DNA of 64,000 nt from Clonostachys chloroleuca (Eukaryota > Ascomycota > Sordariomycetes > Hypocreales > Bionectriaceae), in assembly GCA_037952775.1 (NCBI GenBank), contig JBANAY010000003.1, positions 20,832,001 through 20,896,000 on the forward strand, in the 5' to 3' direction. Positions 33,515-44,957 of the stretch are shown in pieces (position 1 is the first letter of the stretch; each line of letters opens with the position of its first letter). The position numbers and the translations under genes are program-made. The notes beneath the pieces were generated by a model, which did no database searches, was not told the origin of the DNA, and was given only the letters and a program-made list of their open reading frames with translations.

Positions 33515-34741
33515 GGTGGATATTTCCGTGGAACAAGTGAATGATGTTGTGGCTCTTGATCTTTGCGATTGCACTTCCTGTCTGCGTCAAACGCTTGCCA
33601 GATTTAGGCCTCTCTTGCCAGCTGGTGAGAAACCGTCCAATTTATACTTATTCAGCATGCATAGTAGTACCGGAATGGTGCCATCTCGAGCGCATTCGAA
33701 GCTATCGCTTCAAGGCGCACGTTCCGTCACCTCATATTCAAGCTTAATCCTTTTCGACGTTGCGTTCGGTTCTCGACGAATAGGCATCCCTTGTTCATGA
33801 TGTAAAACCTAGCCAAGCCTCTAGGATCCCTTCCATCTATCGGGCTGCACGCCTTTAGCAATTGATTGCCACATGGCTCTCGTAGGAACAAAGGGACTTT
33901 GGCATCTTCCTTTCATCGGCTATACGCGCTGGTTCAATTTCCCAGAGAATGTCATTTTTGGCTTGGCCGGCCTGGGGCACGCTCTATACGCCTTGCCATT
34001 GAGGCGAGAAGGAAGATGTGACATGGATTCGATTGGTCTGAGTTACGAGCTGGTTAACAGATTCATAACATAGGTAGATATATGTGAGATCGCGTACTTT
34101 CAGGGTTCCATACAATCTGAACGGTCATTTATTCCCCTGTATTTTTAATGAGATATCATCTTCCTTATTACTTTTAGAGTTGCCAGTTTTCCACATGCCC
34201 ATGCCTTTTGAGGGAGGCTGGGGGAGGAGAGAGGCAAGAAAATTGAGGCACGAAAGTTGGCGATCGAAGTGGTGATGAGCTCAATTGATTACTTACAACT
34301 CTGTATATCATGCCTGGATAGCAGTGAGATATTTTGGGAAAACTTCGAGTTCTACTCACCTATGAAGCTATTGGCGAAGTCTGCCTTTTCTAAACTTGTT
34401 GGCCAGTATTTCTGGTACCTATTTTTAGTGTCGCTTGCATTTATTCCTTCATCGTCTAATTACCTACGATTGCCAAGCACCCGGTTTAGCCCGAGCACGA
34501 TGAGACAGGAAGAATGGTCTCTTACACAGTGCAACCTGCATTTAGATTCTTGGAATCTTGACAATGTTTGCAAGTCTGCTGAGATACCTGCTGGGTAGGT
34601 AATTAGGCGTTGGAGGCGGGTGTGGAAAGTGGGTGGGGTGGCATGAGGGTGGGGGAATATTGTGTCTAGGTAAGCCAAAAAAAAAAAAATACCACACATC
34701 GATTTCTCACCACCGCACTGCATTATACCAACGACGGTACG
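33515..34741. other. 1.2-kb divergent promoter region
   Basis: Lies between the minus-strand secreted protein gene and zuotin. Contains a 13-base A run just upstream of zuotin (about 34679-34691) and no supported gene. Confidence 0.6.
33641..33646 (-). promoter_or_regulatory. TATA-like box of the secreted protein gene
   Basis: On the minus strand TATAAA lies about 130 bases upstream of the ATG at 33514. It is positioned as a fungal TATA box. Confidence 0.45.
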
Positions 34742-36142
34742 ATGGCTTCTGTTGCGACTGTCACATTGCCACTCCCCGTCCTGCCCGAGGGCTGGACTGG
34801 AGAGAAAGACTTCAAGTCTCTCGGCCAGCTCTCTGAAGCCGTCGAACGCAGCATCGAGCCCGTAGGCCCTCACTTCCTCGCCCACGCCCGCCGTGCCCGC
34901 CACCGACGCACCTTTTCCGAGGATGACCGCATCCAGGCCCAAGAGAAGGCCAAGAACGTCGAGGACGTCGACGATGGAGAGATCAGCGAGCCCGAGGACC
35001 CCATGATGCTTCAGCGTGAGGCCAAGGACTGGAAGGTTGGTTCCCCCGCTTCCTCTCCAGTTGCGAATTATGGAGGCTGACAAGATCATCTCGTACAGAC
35101 ACAGGATCATTACAAGATTCTTGGCTTGTCCAAGTATCGCTTCAAGGCTACCGAAGACCAGATCAAGAAGGCTCATCGCAAGAAGGTCCTCAAGCACCAC
35201 CCCGATAAGAAGGCTGCCCAGGGACGCACAGAGGACGACCAGTTCTTCAAGTGCATCCAGAAGGCCAACGACATTCTTATGGACCCTATCAAGCGTCGCC
35301 AGTTCGACTCAGTCGACGAGGAGGCTGACGTTGACCCCCCTACCAAGAAGGAGCAAAAGTCTGGCAATTATTACAAGCTCTGGTCCAAGGTCTTCAAGGC
35401 TGAGGGCCGCTTCTCCAAGACACACCCTGTTCCTACATTTGGTGACGTCAACTCTACACAGGAACATGTTGAGGAATTCTACAACTTCTGGTACAACTTC
35501 GACAGCTGGCGTACTTTCGAGTACCTTGACGAGGATGTTCCCGATGACAATGAGAACCGTGACCAGAAGCGCCACGTAGAGCGCAAGAACGCCAATGCCC
35601 GCAAGAAGAAGAAGGCCGAGGACAATGCCCGCCTCCGCAAGCTACTCGACGATGCCTCTGCCGGCGACGAGCGTATCAAGAAGTTTCGTCAAGAAGCCAA
35701 CGCAAAGAAGAACGCTAAGCGGATTGCCAAGGAGAAGGCCGAGAAGGAGGCCGAGGAGGCTGCCAAAGCCCAGGCCCAGCGTGAAGCAGAACTCAAGGCG
35801 GCGGAGGCTGAGAAGGCCAAGGCCGACAAAAATGCGTCAAAGAAGGCCAAAGAAGACGCCAAGAATGCTGCCAAGAAGAACAAGCGTGTGCTCAAGGGTT
35901 CCGTCAAGGATGCCAACTACTTTGCCGGCGCTGGCGAGGCATCCGCTGCTCAGATTGATTCTGTCCTCGGTGATGTTGACCTGGTCCAAGGCAAGATCGA
36001 CAACGAAGAACTTGCTGCCCTGGCTAGTAAGCTCAACGGTCTCAAGGTTGCCGATGAGATCAAGGGTGTCTGGAGCGGCGAGGTCAAGAGGCTCGTGGGT
36101 GCTGGTAAGCTGAAGGACGGCGATGCCAAGAATCTGGCATGA
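34742..36142 (+). CDS. zuo1: Zuotin, ribosome-associated J-domain co-chaperone
   Basis: Two exons (34742-35035, 35099-36142) encode 445 residues. The J domain (about residues 99-170) starts TQDHYKILGLSKYRFKAT and carries the HPD tripeptide in KHHPDKKAAQG. It is followed by the zuotin homology region (KSGNYYKLWSKVFKAEGRFS, FYNFWYNFDSWRTFEYLDED). Next comes a long Lys/Glu/Ala-rich charged helix that in zuotin spans the ribosome, and a C-terminal segment (VLKGSVKDANYFAG). With the Hsp70 Ssz1 it forms the ribosome-associated complex that stimulates Ssb at the polypeptide exit. It is cytosolic. Confidence 0.93.
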
Positions 36143-37150
36143 GTTTCTATTAGACCTAGGTAGAACTTGATTACAAGCCTAGAGCGGCTTGCGGCCGATA
36201 GGCTGCATACACCATAACTAGACTATCCACTTAACGATTTCTATGTCTGCTATGGAATAATATCGTGTGAAGTATTGGCAAATGGAGATCCAGTTAGGAG
36301 CCGGACCCAAAGAGAGTATTTTCCTGCTGGCTTCTCCCTATGGCAAAAGCAACCCTTACCGAGAACACTATATGCACGAAAAGGGAGGCGTGCTCCCACC
36401 CATCACAATCGACGCCTAATTGGCGAGTGATCCCTCACACCTCCTCGTCCGTGGTGTTCTGCTGTCGGCTGTCACATGCACCGCCACGACTGTCAATTGG
36501 TGCCACACATTGGGTGTGGCTGAACCACTCCGGTGTCCGCGGACTCCGTGCGGGACCTCACCCTTTTCTCACCACATTCTGTGTAAGTTGGTCTGACGAT
36601 AATATGATCATCTCTACTTGAGCCGCCAGCCATATACCCACCTGCCTCGCTGTGGTTTCCAACTGGTCAGAACTTAATCTGATTGTTTCTGCCAATCAAT
36701 CAGATGGCTAGTTAGCTCAAGACTGCGGACATCACCAAACCCCTCACGTGTTCGACGTCACTGATTAACCATTGCCAGATAGTTCCTGGGGAACAGGTGA
36801 AACCAATCATAGCCCTGCGTTTTTTGGAGGCTGATTAGTGTTCTCAGCCCTATCTTCCTACGCAAGCGGCAAGGCATCCACTGTCCGGCTACGTATGCCG
36901 TAAAACCTATGCATGCCTAAATGACCACGGCCGGGACTTCCAAGTACACCGTCCAGGGGAGAGGGGGAAGAGCTTGCCGTTCACTCCGGAACAGCTCAGT
37001 CTCAATAACTCAAAAAGCACACAGCACCCAGGCCCACACACGACCGCCCATGTATAACCTTATATGTCTTGCATCGACTAATAGCTAAATACCACCGCTT
37101 TCGCTCACCGTCCACGATTGATTCAGCTAAAAGGAGCTGGGTGACCCGCC
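36143..37150. other. Intergenic region
   Basis: Zuotin 3' flank and the promoter of the Zn2Cys6 gene. No gene is supported. Confidence 0.6.
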
Positions 37151-39824
37151 ATGCAGAGTACCGAACAGGGACTTGATCCCGGGAATGGGCCCGCGGGCCC
37201 CGAAGATGCCGCATCGCGAAGAGCTGTACGTCCTGATCCCGCCCCCAAGTAAGAAAGGCCGGCGCAATGTACTCTTGGTTTCGTTTTGTGCAGGGTTTCC
37301 TTTACTACATTCTTAGCTAGTACATCAGTGGACTAACCATTGACACTCTCCTAGTGTGACCAATGCCGCCTAAAAAAGGTATGAATGATGATCGATCAGC
37401 CTCATCTACCAGAAACCATATTCATTAAGGTGTTAACGTGTGTCCCTTTGTTACGTCCCTGCAGATTCGGTGTGATAAGGATTGGCCATGTTCCAATTGC
37501 CGTATGGCCAAACGGTCATGTACATCCACGGGCGCTGGGCAGCGCCCAAAGGAGACTCGGCAGCGAGTCCTTATATCCTCTCAATAGTATGTATCCGCCT
37601 GTTTCGTTCATCCACCCATGTCCTCTCCTTGGCCACTCACCAGTCCCGATTTCTTTGTACTCTAGTGAGCGGAAGATCGACCGCATTGAGGGTCGACTTG
37701 AGAATATCGAAGCCTACCTGAAGCACATCGCCTCTACACAAAGCCAGCCTGCTACTGATCCGGGTTCCAGAAGCTTGGCACCAACCCCGATAACAGGCAG
37801 TAGCATTCCCACCACTGCTTCGTCAGGGGATATTGATTCGAGTGATAACGAGTCTGCTTTTGGTGGCGACTCCGCTCTTACAGCACAGACAGTGTTTGCC
37901 AGCGAGTTCCTCGAGAATGCAGTCCAGCGAACCTCTCTCCGGGAGGCCGACCCGTCGATCAAGGCGGCCCTCGCCACTCTTGGCCAGCTTGTCGAAATGC
38001 AGAAGCAAAAGTCTGTGAGCCACGGGCCACGCTTCCCTTTACAGAAGCCAGTTCCAGCCGGGGGCGTGTCCAAACTCCCTATGCCACCAATTGAAGTGGT
38101 TGTGCCGCTTCTAAAGGATGCAAAGAGTAAGTATGTCCATATTGAGTAGCGTAACCTCGTGCCCCTGCAGTTTGATGCCAACAGACTTATAGACACCCCA
38201 ATGAGCCTCTTCAATTTTGTCTGCCATATTACTGGCTTGTTAGACTTCGATAGCCTTTGCCGCATGGTCTACTTTCCAACCGAGGATGTTTCACTTTGCC
38301 ATTTCATTGTCGTCAATGCTGGCCTCTACAATCTCTTTGTGGAACAAGGAGCTCTCGCCAAGGATCAAACCCATCAAGATGAGTATCGGGCATATGGACT
38401 CTTGTGTCAAGCCAACATGGAGACTTCTTTGGCCAATCTTCCCTTCTTTCTTTCTCCCAAGATCGAGACCATCCAGGCACTTGTTCTCGGGGTTAGTACT
38501 TCCAACATGACGGCTTGCGTTATCTCAGGGTGGAATTCATGAGCCCAGTAACTGACTCTTTCTGTAGGCCCAGTACTCTATCGATGTATCCAGACCTTCC
38601 GTCGCCTGGTATTTGAACTCGACTGCCGCCCAGCTTTGCCAAACGGCTGGCTTCCATCGCGCTGAGCGTGTTGCTGGCGATCCCCCTCAGACGAAGAGAA
38701 TCAAGGCGTCCCTGTTCTGGAATATATATACCATCGACAAGAACCTGGGCCTAAGACTCGGCCGCTCCTCCGTCATCCAAGAATGCGATATCAGCATCGA
38801 GCGCAGCTTTGACCTCGGTTCTTTCGTCAAGTTGCCAGAAGGCGCGCCCATCACAGACCTATGGGTGCAGACAGCTGCATTGCAAGGCCGCATATATGAA
38901 CAGCTGTAGGCTCCAGAACGACGAGGTTTTCTTTTGGGATATGAACTGACCAACACTCTACAGATATAGCCCTGGAGCTCTGCAATCCGACCCAGCTGAG
39001 CTGGCTAGAAGAGCACGGGAGTTGGCAGCCGAGTGTGAACGACTGGAGGTACAGGTGTCATCCACCCGGGACGAGACTGTTGCCTACCTCAATTCGGTCA
39101 ATTCATCTGAGATCATAAGCTTCTTCCTCAAGGGCGACGAGATTGGTTTCCATGTCACTTTGACACTGGTATATCAAGCACTCCCAGCCCCCGAGAACTC
39201 CGTCAGTCGCTTCTGTGACAAATGCCTCGAGTCGGCAAGAAAAGCAATGGATATTCACAAGGAGAGCATCGGTCTGATGGGATATGGGCCATACTTTAAA
39301 GCACTCTACGTCCATTGGTCGGTTTCCCCCCTCCTCATGAAAGGGAAGCTCTACCCTCCTTCTAGCGCTAACAACTTCTCAGGAGCCTAATGTTAATTCC
39401 CTTCGCCCCCTTCTTCATACTCTTTTGTTATGTGATAGAAACCCAATCGCGCGCCGATCTGATGATTCTCCACGAATTCGTCGAATCGCTCGGCGCCCTG
39501 CGGGACGTCTCCGAGTCAGCAGAGAAGCTCCACCGCATGTTCCAGGTCATGCGAGACGTGGCATCGGTGTATGTCGAAGCCAAGTCACAACAGCAGCAAG
39601 ACCAAACCATGATCCCAATTGGGGATGAGTTCGACATGTATCTAAACCAGCTCGGGTTCATCCCAAATGAAGACCATACCATGAATCAAGGCAATGTGGC
39701 CCATGGGGGCCAAGTGCCTGGCCAGGAGCCTACGGGCGACTGGTTCGCTGGCAGCCAGAACATATTCGGGCTTCTAGAGGAGGACCTTTCTCAAATAGAC
39801 GGCAGCCGCTGGACGCGCCAGTAG
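37151..39824 (+). CDS. Zn2Cys6 fungal-specific transcription factor
   Basis: Eight exons: 37151-37225, 37355-37378, 37465-37586, 37666-38126, 38171-38491, 38568-38905, 38964-39317, 39383-39824. The zinc cluster is assembled across exons 2 and 3 (a 24-nt microexon then exon 3): CDQCRLKK joined to IRCDKDWPCSNCRMAKRSC, spacing C-x2-C-x6-C-x5-C-x2-C-x6-C. A coiled coil follows (RIEGRLENIEAYLKHI), then the fungal_trans domain (SVAWYLNSTAAQLCQTAGF, NIYTIDKNLGLRLGRSSVI). It should bind DNA as a dimer in the nucleus; the targets are unknown. The exon 4/5 junction does not keep phase with canonical sites (exon 4 ends in phase 1, exon 5 opens in phase 0), so one base may be wrong there or the boundary is unusual. 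Confidence 0.82.
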
Positions 39825-39906
39825 GTTCCATGTAGGCAGGGGAATATAGAAAACCATGTGTGTTCAATGACAATAACATCGTCGCCATTGCCCAGAGCAT
39901 GCCAAT

Positions 39907-40480
39907 TTAATCGGTCGGGAAGCGGGGATCGTACATCTCGTAGCCTTCGTCTTCGGTATCGCTCTCCGCCGGCGCCGCGCTGACCAGAGATGGTCTACCT
40001 GGCATGTCTACTTTTTGGGTAGGCTTGCTCGCGTTGTTGTCCCGAGGCGCTGCGTTGGAGTCCTCGACGGGTGCGAAGGCGCTCTTGAAACCACTCTTTT
40101 TGAACCCTCCCTTCTTGAATCCTCCGCTAGAGGTTGTCGACCCAGAGCCGTCCTGCGGCATCTTGATGCTGACGATCCCGTCCGCCTTGGCCTCGGCCTT
40201 GCGCGCTCGGCTGGAGGCGTTGGGATCCCGTACCATAGCTTTCATGTCGCGCAGTCGCTGCTTGTGGGAGTGGTCGTAGGAAGATAGATGGGCCTCATAG
40301 TCGTTCATGCGGGAGTAGCCCTTGGAGCAGAGCGTGCAGTAGAAGGACTTCTGGGCCTCTCGTGCGGACGAGGTTTGGGCGGCGGGGAGAGTATGATGGC
40401 GCTGTGGCATTCGGAGTCAGCTTCATTTTGCACATTGACGTGGCAGGCTCTCTACGTGTATTTTGACATACCGGCGGCAT
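39907..40480 (-). CDS. C2H2 zinc-finger protein (YEAHLSSYDH type)
   Basis: About 168 residues. Either two exons (40480-40472 and 40401-39907, a 9-nt first exon MPP, intron GTATGT with a GCTGAC branch site) or a single exon from the ATG at 40410 (MPQRHHTLPAA). The two differ only in the first residues. One C2H2 finger is present near residue 25: FYCTLCSKGYSRMNDYEAHL continuing SSYDHSHKQRLRDMK, a form found in splicing- and RNA-linked fungal proteins and in GPATCH8/ZNF804 relatives. The rest is low complexity with repeated GGFKKGGFKKSGFK units and an acidic tail (ESDTEDEGYEMYDPRFPTD). Function is unknown; it is likely nuclear. Confidence 0.78.
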
Positions 40481-40834
40481 CTTGAAGTCTATGGCCAATT
40501 TTTGGCAGGAAAACAGCTGAAAAATCGATGTGGCGTGTGAAGTATGTGGAAGGGAAGCTTGGGAGAAACATCATAGCTCCACCTAGAAATTGTTACGCTC
40601 CTAGCTTCAGGGTAGGTGGTTCAAACACTGGAATCCTCCAGGTCCCTAATCACAACAGCGAAAACATTGCTCACCGAGTTACCTATTTCAAAGATGTCTT
40701 TTTTTTATTGACACAACCATTTCCCTTATAGTCTCTTGCCCAGTCTATATATCAATTCAGACGGTATGAAGTTGATCTAGACAAAGATATCCAGTAGTGA
40801 AGGACAAACATGCAGGTACTCCGGCTATCTCGAA
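40481..40834. other. Intergenic region
   Basis: C2H2 gene promoter and cupin gene 3' flank. Nothing else seen. Confidence 0.6.
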
Positions 40835-41209
40835 TTATTCTTTCGAGTCCCGCAGCTCATTCCCGCTCTCATTGACTGGTATACAGACAATAAACATCAA
40901 GCATCCTTGGTCACTCTTGAACGGGCCGTGTTTCATCCCCGGCTTTCGGTACGCATATGCTCCGGCAGTCCATCCACGGCCAAGCTGAGTGTCATACAAG
41001 TCGCCTTCAGCTAGATAAATTTCCTCAACATAGTCGTGAACAAAAGGGTGCGATTGAGCGTTTGTAGCTCCGGGCTCCCAGCGTTGAAGAGTAGTGCGTC
41101 TGCCAGTGAGGGGGTCATGGTTGAGGAGGAGTTGGGTTACACCAGAGTCAATGGCCTCCCAGGTGCGGCCTGGACGGGAAGTAGCATCATGAAACTCAAA
41201 CTGCTCCAT
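40835..41209 (-). CDS. Small cupin protein (ChrR-like)
   Basis: Single exon of 124 residues forming one beta-barrel cupin domain. Key segments are TLQRWEPGATNAQSHPFVHDY (metal-binding His and the start of motif 1), VEEIYLAEGDLYD (motif 1 Glu) and MKHGPFKSDQGCLMFIV (motif 2 His). Such ChrR-like cupins occur as stand-alone proteins in fungi, often beside catabolic or secondary-metabolism genes; the substrate is unknown. No signal peptide. The start MEQFEFHDATSRPG is the only ATG consistent with the domain size. Confidence 0.78.
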   Translation of the reverse strand: MEQFEFHDATSRPGRTWEAIDSGVTQLLLNHDPLTGRRTTLQRWEPGATNAQSHPFVHDYVEEIYLAEGDLYDTQLGRGWTAGAYAYRKPGMKHGPFKSDQGCLMFIVCIPVNESGNELRDSKE

Positions 41210-41837
41210 CTTGAGAATGTAGTAAGTGCATGTATTCGCAAAGTGAATAACTGTATTTTGTCACACACTGAGAGAAGATGTGATCGGAAGGCACTATACC
41301 ATTATATAGATCCCCGCTTACCTCTACCCTGACTGGGCCTCTGACGAAACAGCCTATCATCCAGTCGCTGATATCATCACCTTACAGATCGGACCCTTTC
41401 CTTGGCTGGGATCCTTCATACCCCATGCAGTCCATCTCAGCAGGGTGTAATCCCATGATTTCTAATTCAAGCTTAGTGATGTATCAAAGATGACAAATTC
41501 TTGATATTGCGTCATTCAGGATGCAAGTGGGAAAATTGCGTATTTCATAGCCCTGTGAAATCAACCAACTACTACCTAGTATTTGAAAGATCAAATATTT
41601 TTGATACCCTTAAGGTAATAATCGATGTAAAAAAGAGTTGATGGCAACTAAACTCGAGATTTCTCACCCAAATACGGATATTATTAATTCCGAGAAACCG
41701 ATGGGCTGAATCTCTTTGTTTCTGGGGTTGTAATTTGCCCGACTGAGCGGAAACCCCTAGGGTTAGAAGTTTCGAACAGCCAAACCCGAAATACCAAGAA
41801 GACTCAAAGCCCCAGTGTTGGGTTCAATTTTTCTTCC
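41210..41837. other. Intergenic region
   Basis: AT-rich, divergent promoter region between the cupin gene and the GNAT remnant. Confidence 0.6.
41302..41308 (-). promoter_or_regulatory. TATA-like box of the cupin gene
   Basis: On the minus strand TATATAA sits about 95 bases upstream of the cupin ATG at 41209. Confidence 0.45.
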
Positions 41838-42449
41838 ATGCCTCTCCAAGTGCAAGAGGTCGAAAAGGCCGATGTGCCATTACTTGAACCTCTGCGAGCG
41901 GAAGCTTTTCAAAACAACCCAATTGAGCCATTTCTTTTCCCACGGACAAAACAGGCCATGAGTGCGGAAGAGATCTCCAACAAAGAACGAGAACGGGCTG
42001 AGCGGGTAATCAGGGAGTGGGAAGCGAACCCTTTTATGAAGATATTTAAAGTCATCGACACGGATCTTGACAACGAAATGATAGCCTTTGCTATGTTTCT
42101 TGTGTATAGGAACGATGAAGAAGCAAATGAAGTCAAGATCCGACACGTTGATGAAATTGAAAGTCTTTTTGGTGATAGGGTCAATCTTGAGGTCGTCAGG
42201 GGCTGGACAGGGGCCGCAATCAATTCAATTGTTGGGCCTTATCAAACACGCCGAGCGAGGTGGCCTGGGGGAACCATATATATATATCAGATAGTCAATC
42301 TAGGTAGTTAGGCAAAAGAAGACATCAAGAGATTCCACTATAAAGCAACTGGGGATTTGCTCAGTGTTGACGACGGTGGGAAGAAGATCAGAAAGCACCC
42401 CAGCATCTTTCTCGTCGTTGCGGAAGGAAGAAAACTCTAGGGTAGGCTA
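41838..42449 (+). pseudogene. Decayed GNAT N-acetyltransferase
   Basis: The first part reads as an intact N-terminus of a fungal GNAT protein (MPLQVQEVEKADVPLLEPLR, then KIFKVIDTDLDNEMIAFAMF). The acetyl-CoA-binding core then appears in a different frame (GAGQGPQSIQLLG and LIKHAERGGLGEPYI), with the segment expected between them missing. A third frame downstream (KEDIKRFHYKATGDLL, ending near 42439) resembles a GNAT C-terminus. The open frame itself stops at 42309-42311. So a frameshift plus an internal deletion have destroyed the gene. Its core overlaps the left arm of a 76-bp inverted repeat whose second copy lies at 42731-42806. Confidence 0.6.
42199..42274 (+). repeat. 76-bp inverted repeat, left arm
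   Basis: Begins GGGGCTGGACAGGGGCC and ends GTGGCCTGGGGGAAC. It is the reverse complement of 42731-42806 with two mismatches. The arm corresponds to the GNAT core, so it is an inverted partial duplicate rather than an obvious transposon end. A (TA)n tract follows at 42276-42287. Confidence 0.85.
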
Positions 42450-42730
42450 TGAAAGGGACTAGCGCTTGTGATAAGGTTAGATGCAGTTAAGCTGCCAGTC
42501 ATGCCCGTCTCCTACCTAATTCTATGGGGAGACGCAAGACATCACGTGAAGTTCCCCACACCGACAGTTAAATGAGTTGGCAAGCGGGTACAATGGGCTC
42601 ATAATGGGGGCAATCATGATATTCCCATGTTGATAGCTGTCTGAGGAGAAGCGGAGGGGAGTCAGTCGGTTCACCGAATAATCATGTCCTCCGTTGAATT
42701 AATTACTTATAGTCGATGCGGTGCATGCAT

Positions 42731-42806
42731 GTTCCCCAAGGCCACCTCGCTCGGCGTGTTTGATAAAGCCCAACAATTGAATTGATTGCGGCCCCTGTCC
42801 AGCCCC
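42731..42806 (-). repeat. 76-bp inverted repeat, right arm
   Basis: Second arm of the inverted pair, 456 bases from the first. Read on the minus strand it encodes the same GNAT core fragment (IKHAERGGLGE). Sequence outside the arm on both sides shows no similarity to the flanks of the left arm, so the duplicated piece is sharply bounded. No convincing target-site duplication is seen. Confidence 0.85.
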
Positions 42807-42902
42807 CACTGGTGAATGGTGTGGCTGGATTCATCAATCCTCATTTCCTCCCTAACCTCCTGAGTTGACATTAATCGCACACCAAAGCTGGCAGAATAAT
42901 CA

Positions 42903-44600
42903 ATGGCTATTCAATCGCTCAGCGCTCCCTACGAGTGCACTCCCTTCTCCTCCAATGCCCCAGGCTCGTGGCTGCGTGAGACATCCAACCATGTCCCACG
43001 GTATCTATTCAGGGTCTACACCCCCAACTCGGGCGGTCTCACGAACCGAAAGTGGGCCATGTCCATGGAGGCTGCACATGAGCGCAAGTCTGAAATCCCC
43101 GTGGATGTCTGCAGCCGCCGCGCCAGTGTAATCGCCGATGAGCTTGCGGATCACTTGCGCTGGACATATCATCGCTCCTTCAGCCCTTTTGTGTCATGGA
43201 CAAGCTCACTCTTGGTGGCTATCCTATACATGTTCAACCGCTACAGCACAGATACAAACGGCGCCACACTCAATGATATTCATCTGTGTATCGTGGATAC
43301 CAGATTATTCCCGAAAGGAGTTTTCCTTCGAGATATGGATTTGATACGCCCACTGAGCCCCCATAACCAGCGGTTGGCACGGCTCGAGAACCTCCGCCTG
43401 GGAAACTACGGCACGGCACATTACAATGGAGAGTTTCTCTCCCAAGGGTCCCTGAAGATCCAAGATAGATGTCAAGTTGTTACTCTTCAACAGCTTATTG
43501 CCAGTGGCTTGTTTGATCTACAACCGAAATTCATTACTTATCTCGACTGGAGGCGGGAGGAGAAAACACCATGGTCCACTGCCATCCTAAATTATCGGTC
43601 GCTGTTCACTACGGGCTTCCAATCCGATCTGCCCAGTCCCCGGGCGTTGGATGCTGCCCTTCGTCTCGGAGGCCTTTTTGAAAACCATCTTGGGTTTCGA
43701 TTCTCCATGGCAATGTGCTTTCTTGCTTTACTTCCGCCATCTCTTCAGGATACCCGCTTCCTGGACGCAGTTCAAAGAAGCAATATTTATTGTATGACAT
43801 TGATTTTAACATGAATTTGGGTATAGAATTAGCTGACTCTTATAGTTGAACTTCCTCTAGAGGAAAAGTTGTCAAATGTTCGAGTTTTTACACATCAAGC
43901 CTTGGCAGAGGCTAAACGGTTTCAGGATATTCTTTTCCTTATTGATCGCGTAAGTATTGTCCCTACCCCTAAGAAAATTAATCACATAATATCACTCTCG
44001 TATTTATCTAATACTGATATCATTTCTAGCAACTTGAGCCGTTGAGAGATAAATATATAGAGCATCTCGAGGACACCGAAATCGAGGAAGTTGCGCAGTG
44101 GTTTGCATACTACTCTCAACGCAATTTAGTGACTAACAGCGTGACTTCTATCCGCCTTTCGGATTGAAGAATCATTTTTCTTGGGGAAATGTTGGGCAGA
44201 GAGAATCATTAATAATTACCCACGGGCCTGTCCTTGATGGATATGCGACCAGAGTGGTCCGAGGTCTACTAGATCCGATGGAGTGGACGGGAATACATGC
44301 CACAGACGATTCGAAAAGGTACATAATAGCGAGCATAATCATATTTACATAGAGTCGACCAATAGCTGAACGTCAAGCCTGTGGAGGGTTGCTTTGGCTG
44401 GCTCTGATTTTAATTAAAACTATTACTGAATGATTGATTATTATAACAGTTTAATGAAAATGCAAAAGGGAATTGAATATCACTTGTACAGCAATGCGAT
44501 TATGCACACTTTCTTCAAGAGGTTGTCCGAGATTGGAGGCGTAGAGAATCAGATTTGCCTGGGTTCGGAATTGGACGAGGTAGAATGGCTGTTTGTGTAG
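42903..44600 (+). pseudogene. DUF7587-like protein with C-terminal frame break
   Basis: Exons 42903-43791, 43846-43949 and 44030-44167 give a 376-residue product ending SVTSIRLSD. The N-terminal half matches fungal DUF7587-like proteins as I remember them: HVPRYLFRVYTPNSGG, SPFVSWTSSLLVAILYMF, CIVDTRLFPKGVFLRDMDLI and YNGEFLSQGSLKI. The domain's function is unknown. Beyond a one-base frame change near 44137-44143 the coding pattern continues in another frame (DFYPPFGLKNHFSWGNVG), across a GTACAT intron (44319-44449), to a stop at 44600 (ELDEVEWLFV). This suggests the true protein is about 115 residues longer and that a small indel truncates it here. The remaining alternative is an intact short version with a chance open frame after it. 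Confidence 0.6.
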
Positions 44601-44957
44601 ATGGCTGGCCGGAAATTTACATACCTCTCCGACCACTTTGGTCAGTATTATGAGATGAACTTATCTAATTCTGCACGAATCAGAATCTCACATAGAGAAT
44701 TGGGAAATTCACATTGAGCTGCATCACTGAATATATGAAGTCGAGTACCCGCCTGTTAGTCAACAACGGAAAGTATCGCCTTGATGCTTATAGATAGTTT
44801 TTTAAGAGGCCCCTCGCAGCTTTCGAGCTTGACTGAAAGACCGTGGCTCACATCCCATCAAATATATCTCAGCCAAACAACTTGTCGAGAACCCGTTCGA
44901 ATTTACCGCTTTAGAGGCGTTAATAATAATTTCGAAGTGGCCCAAGGAAGGTGAAGC
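44601..44957. other. Intergenic, convergent 3' ends
   Basis: AT-rich; no gene is supported. Confidence 0.6.
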
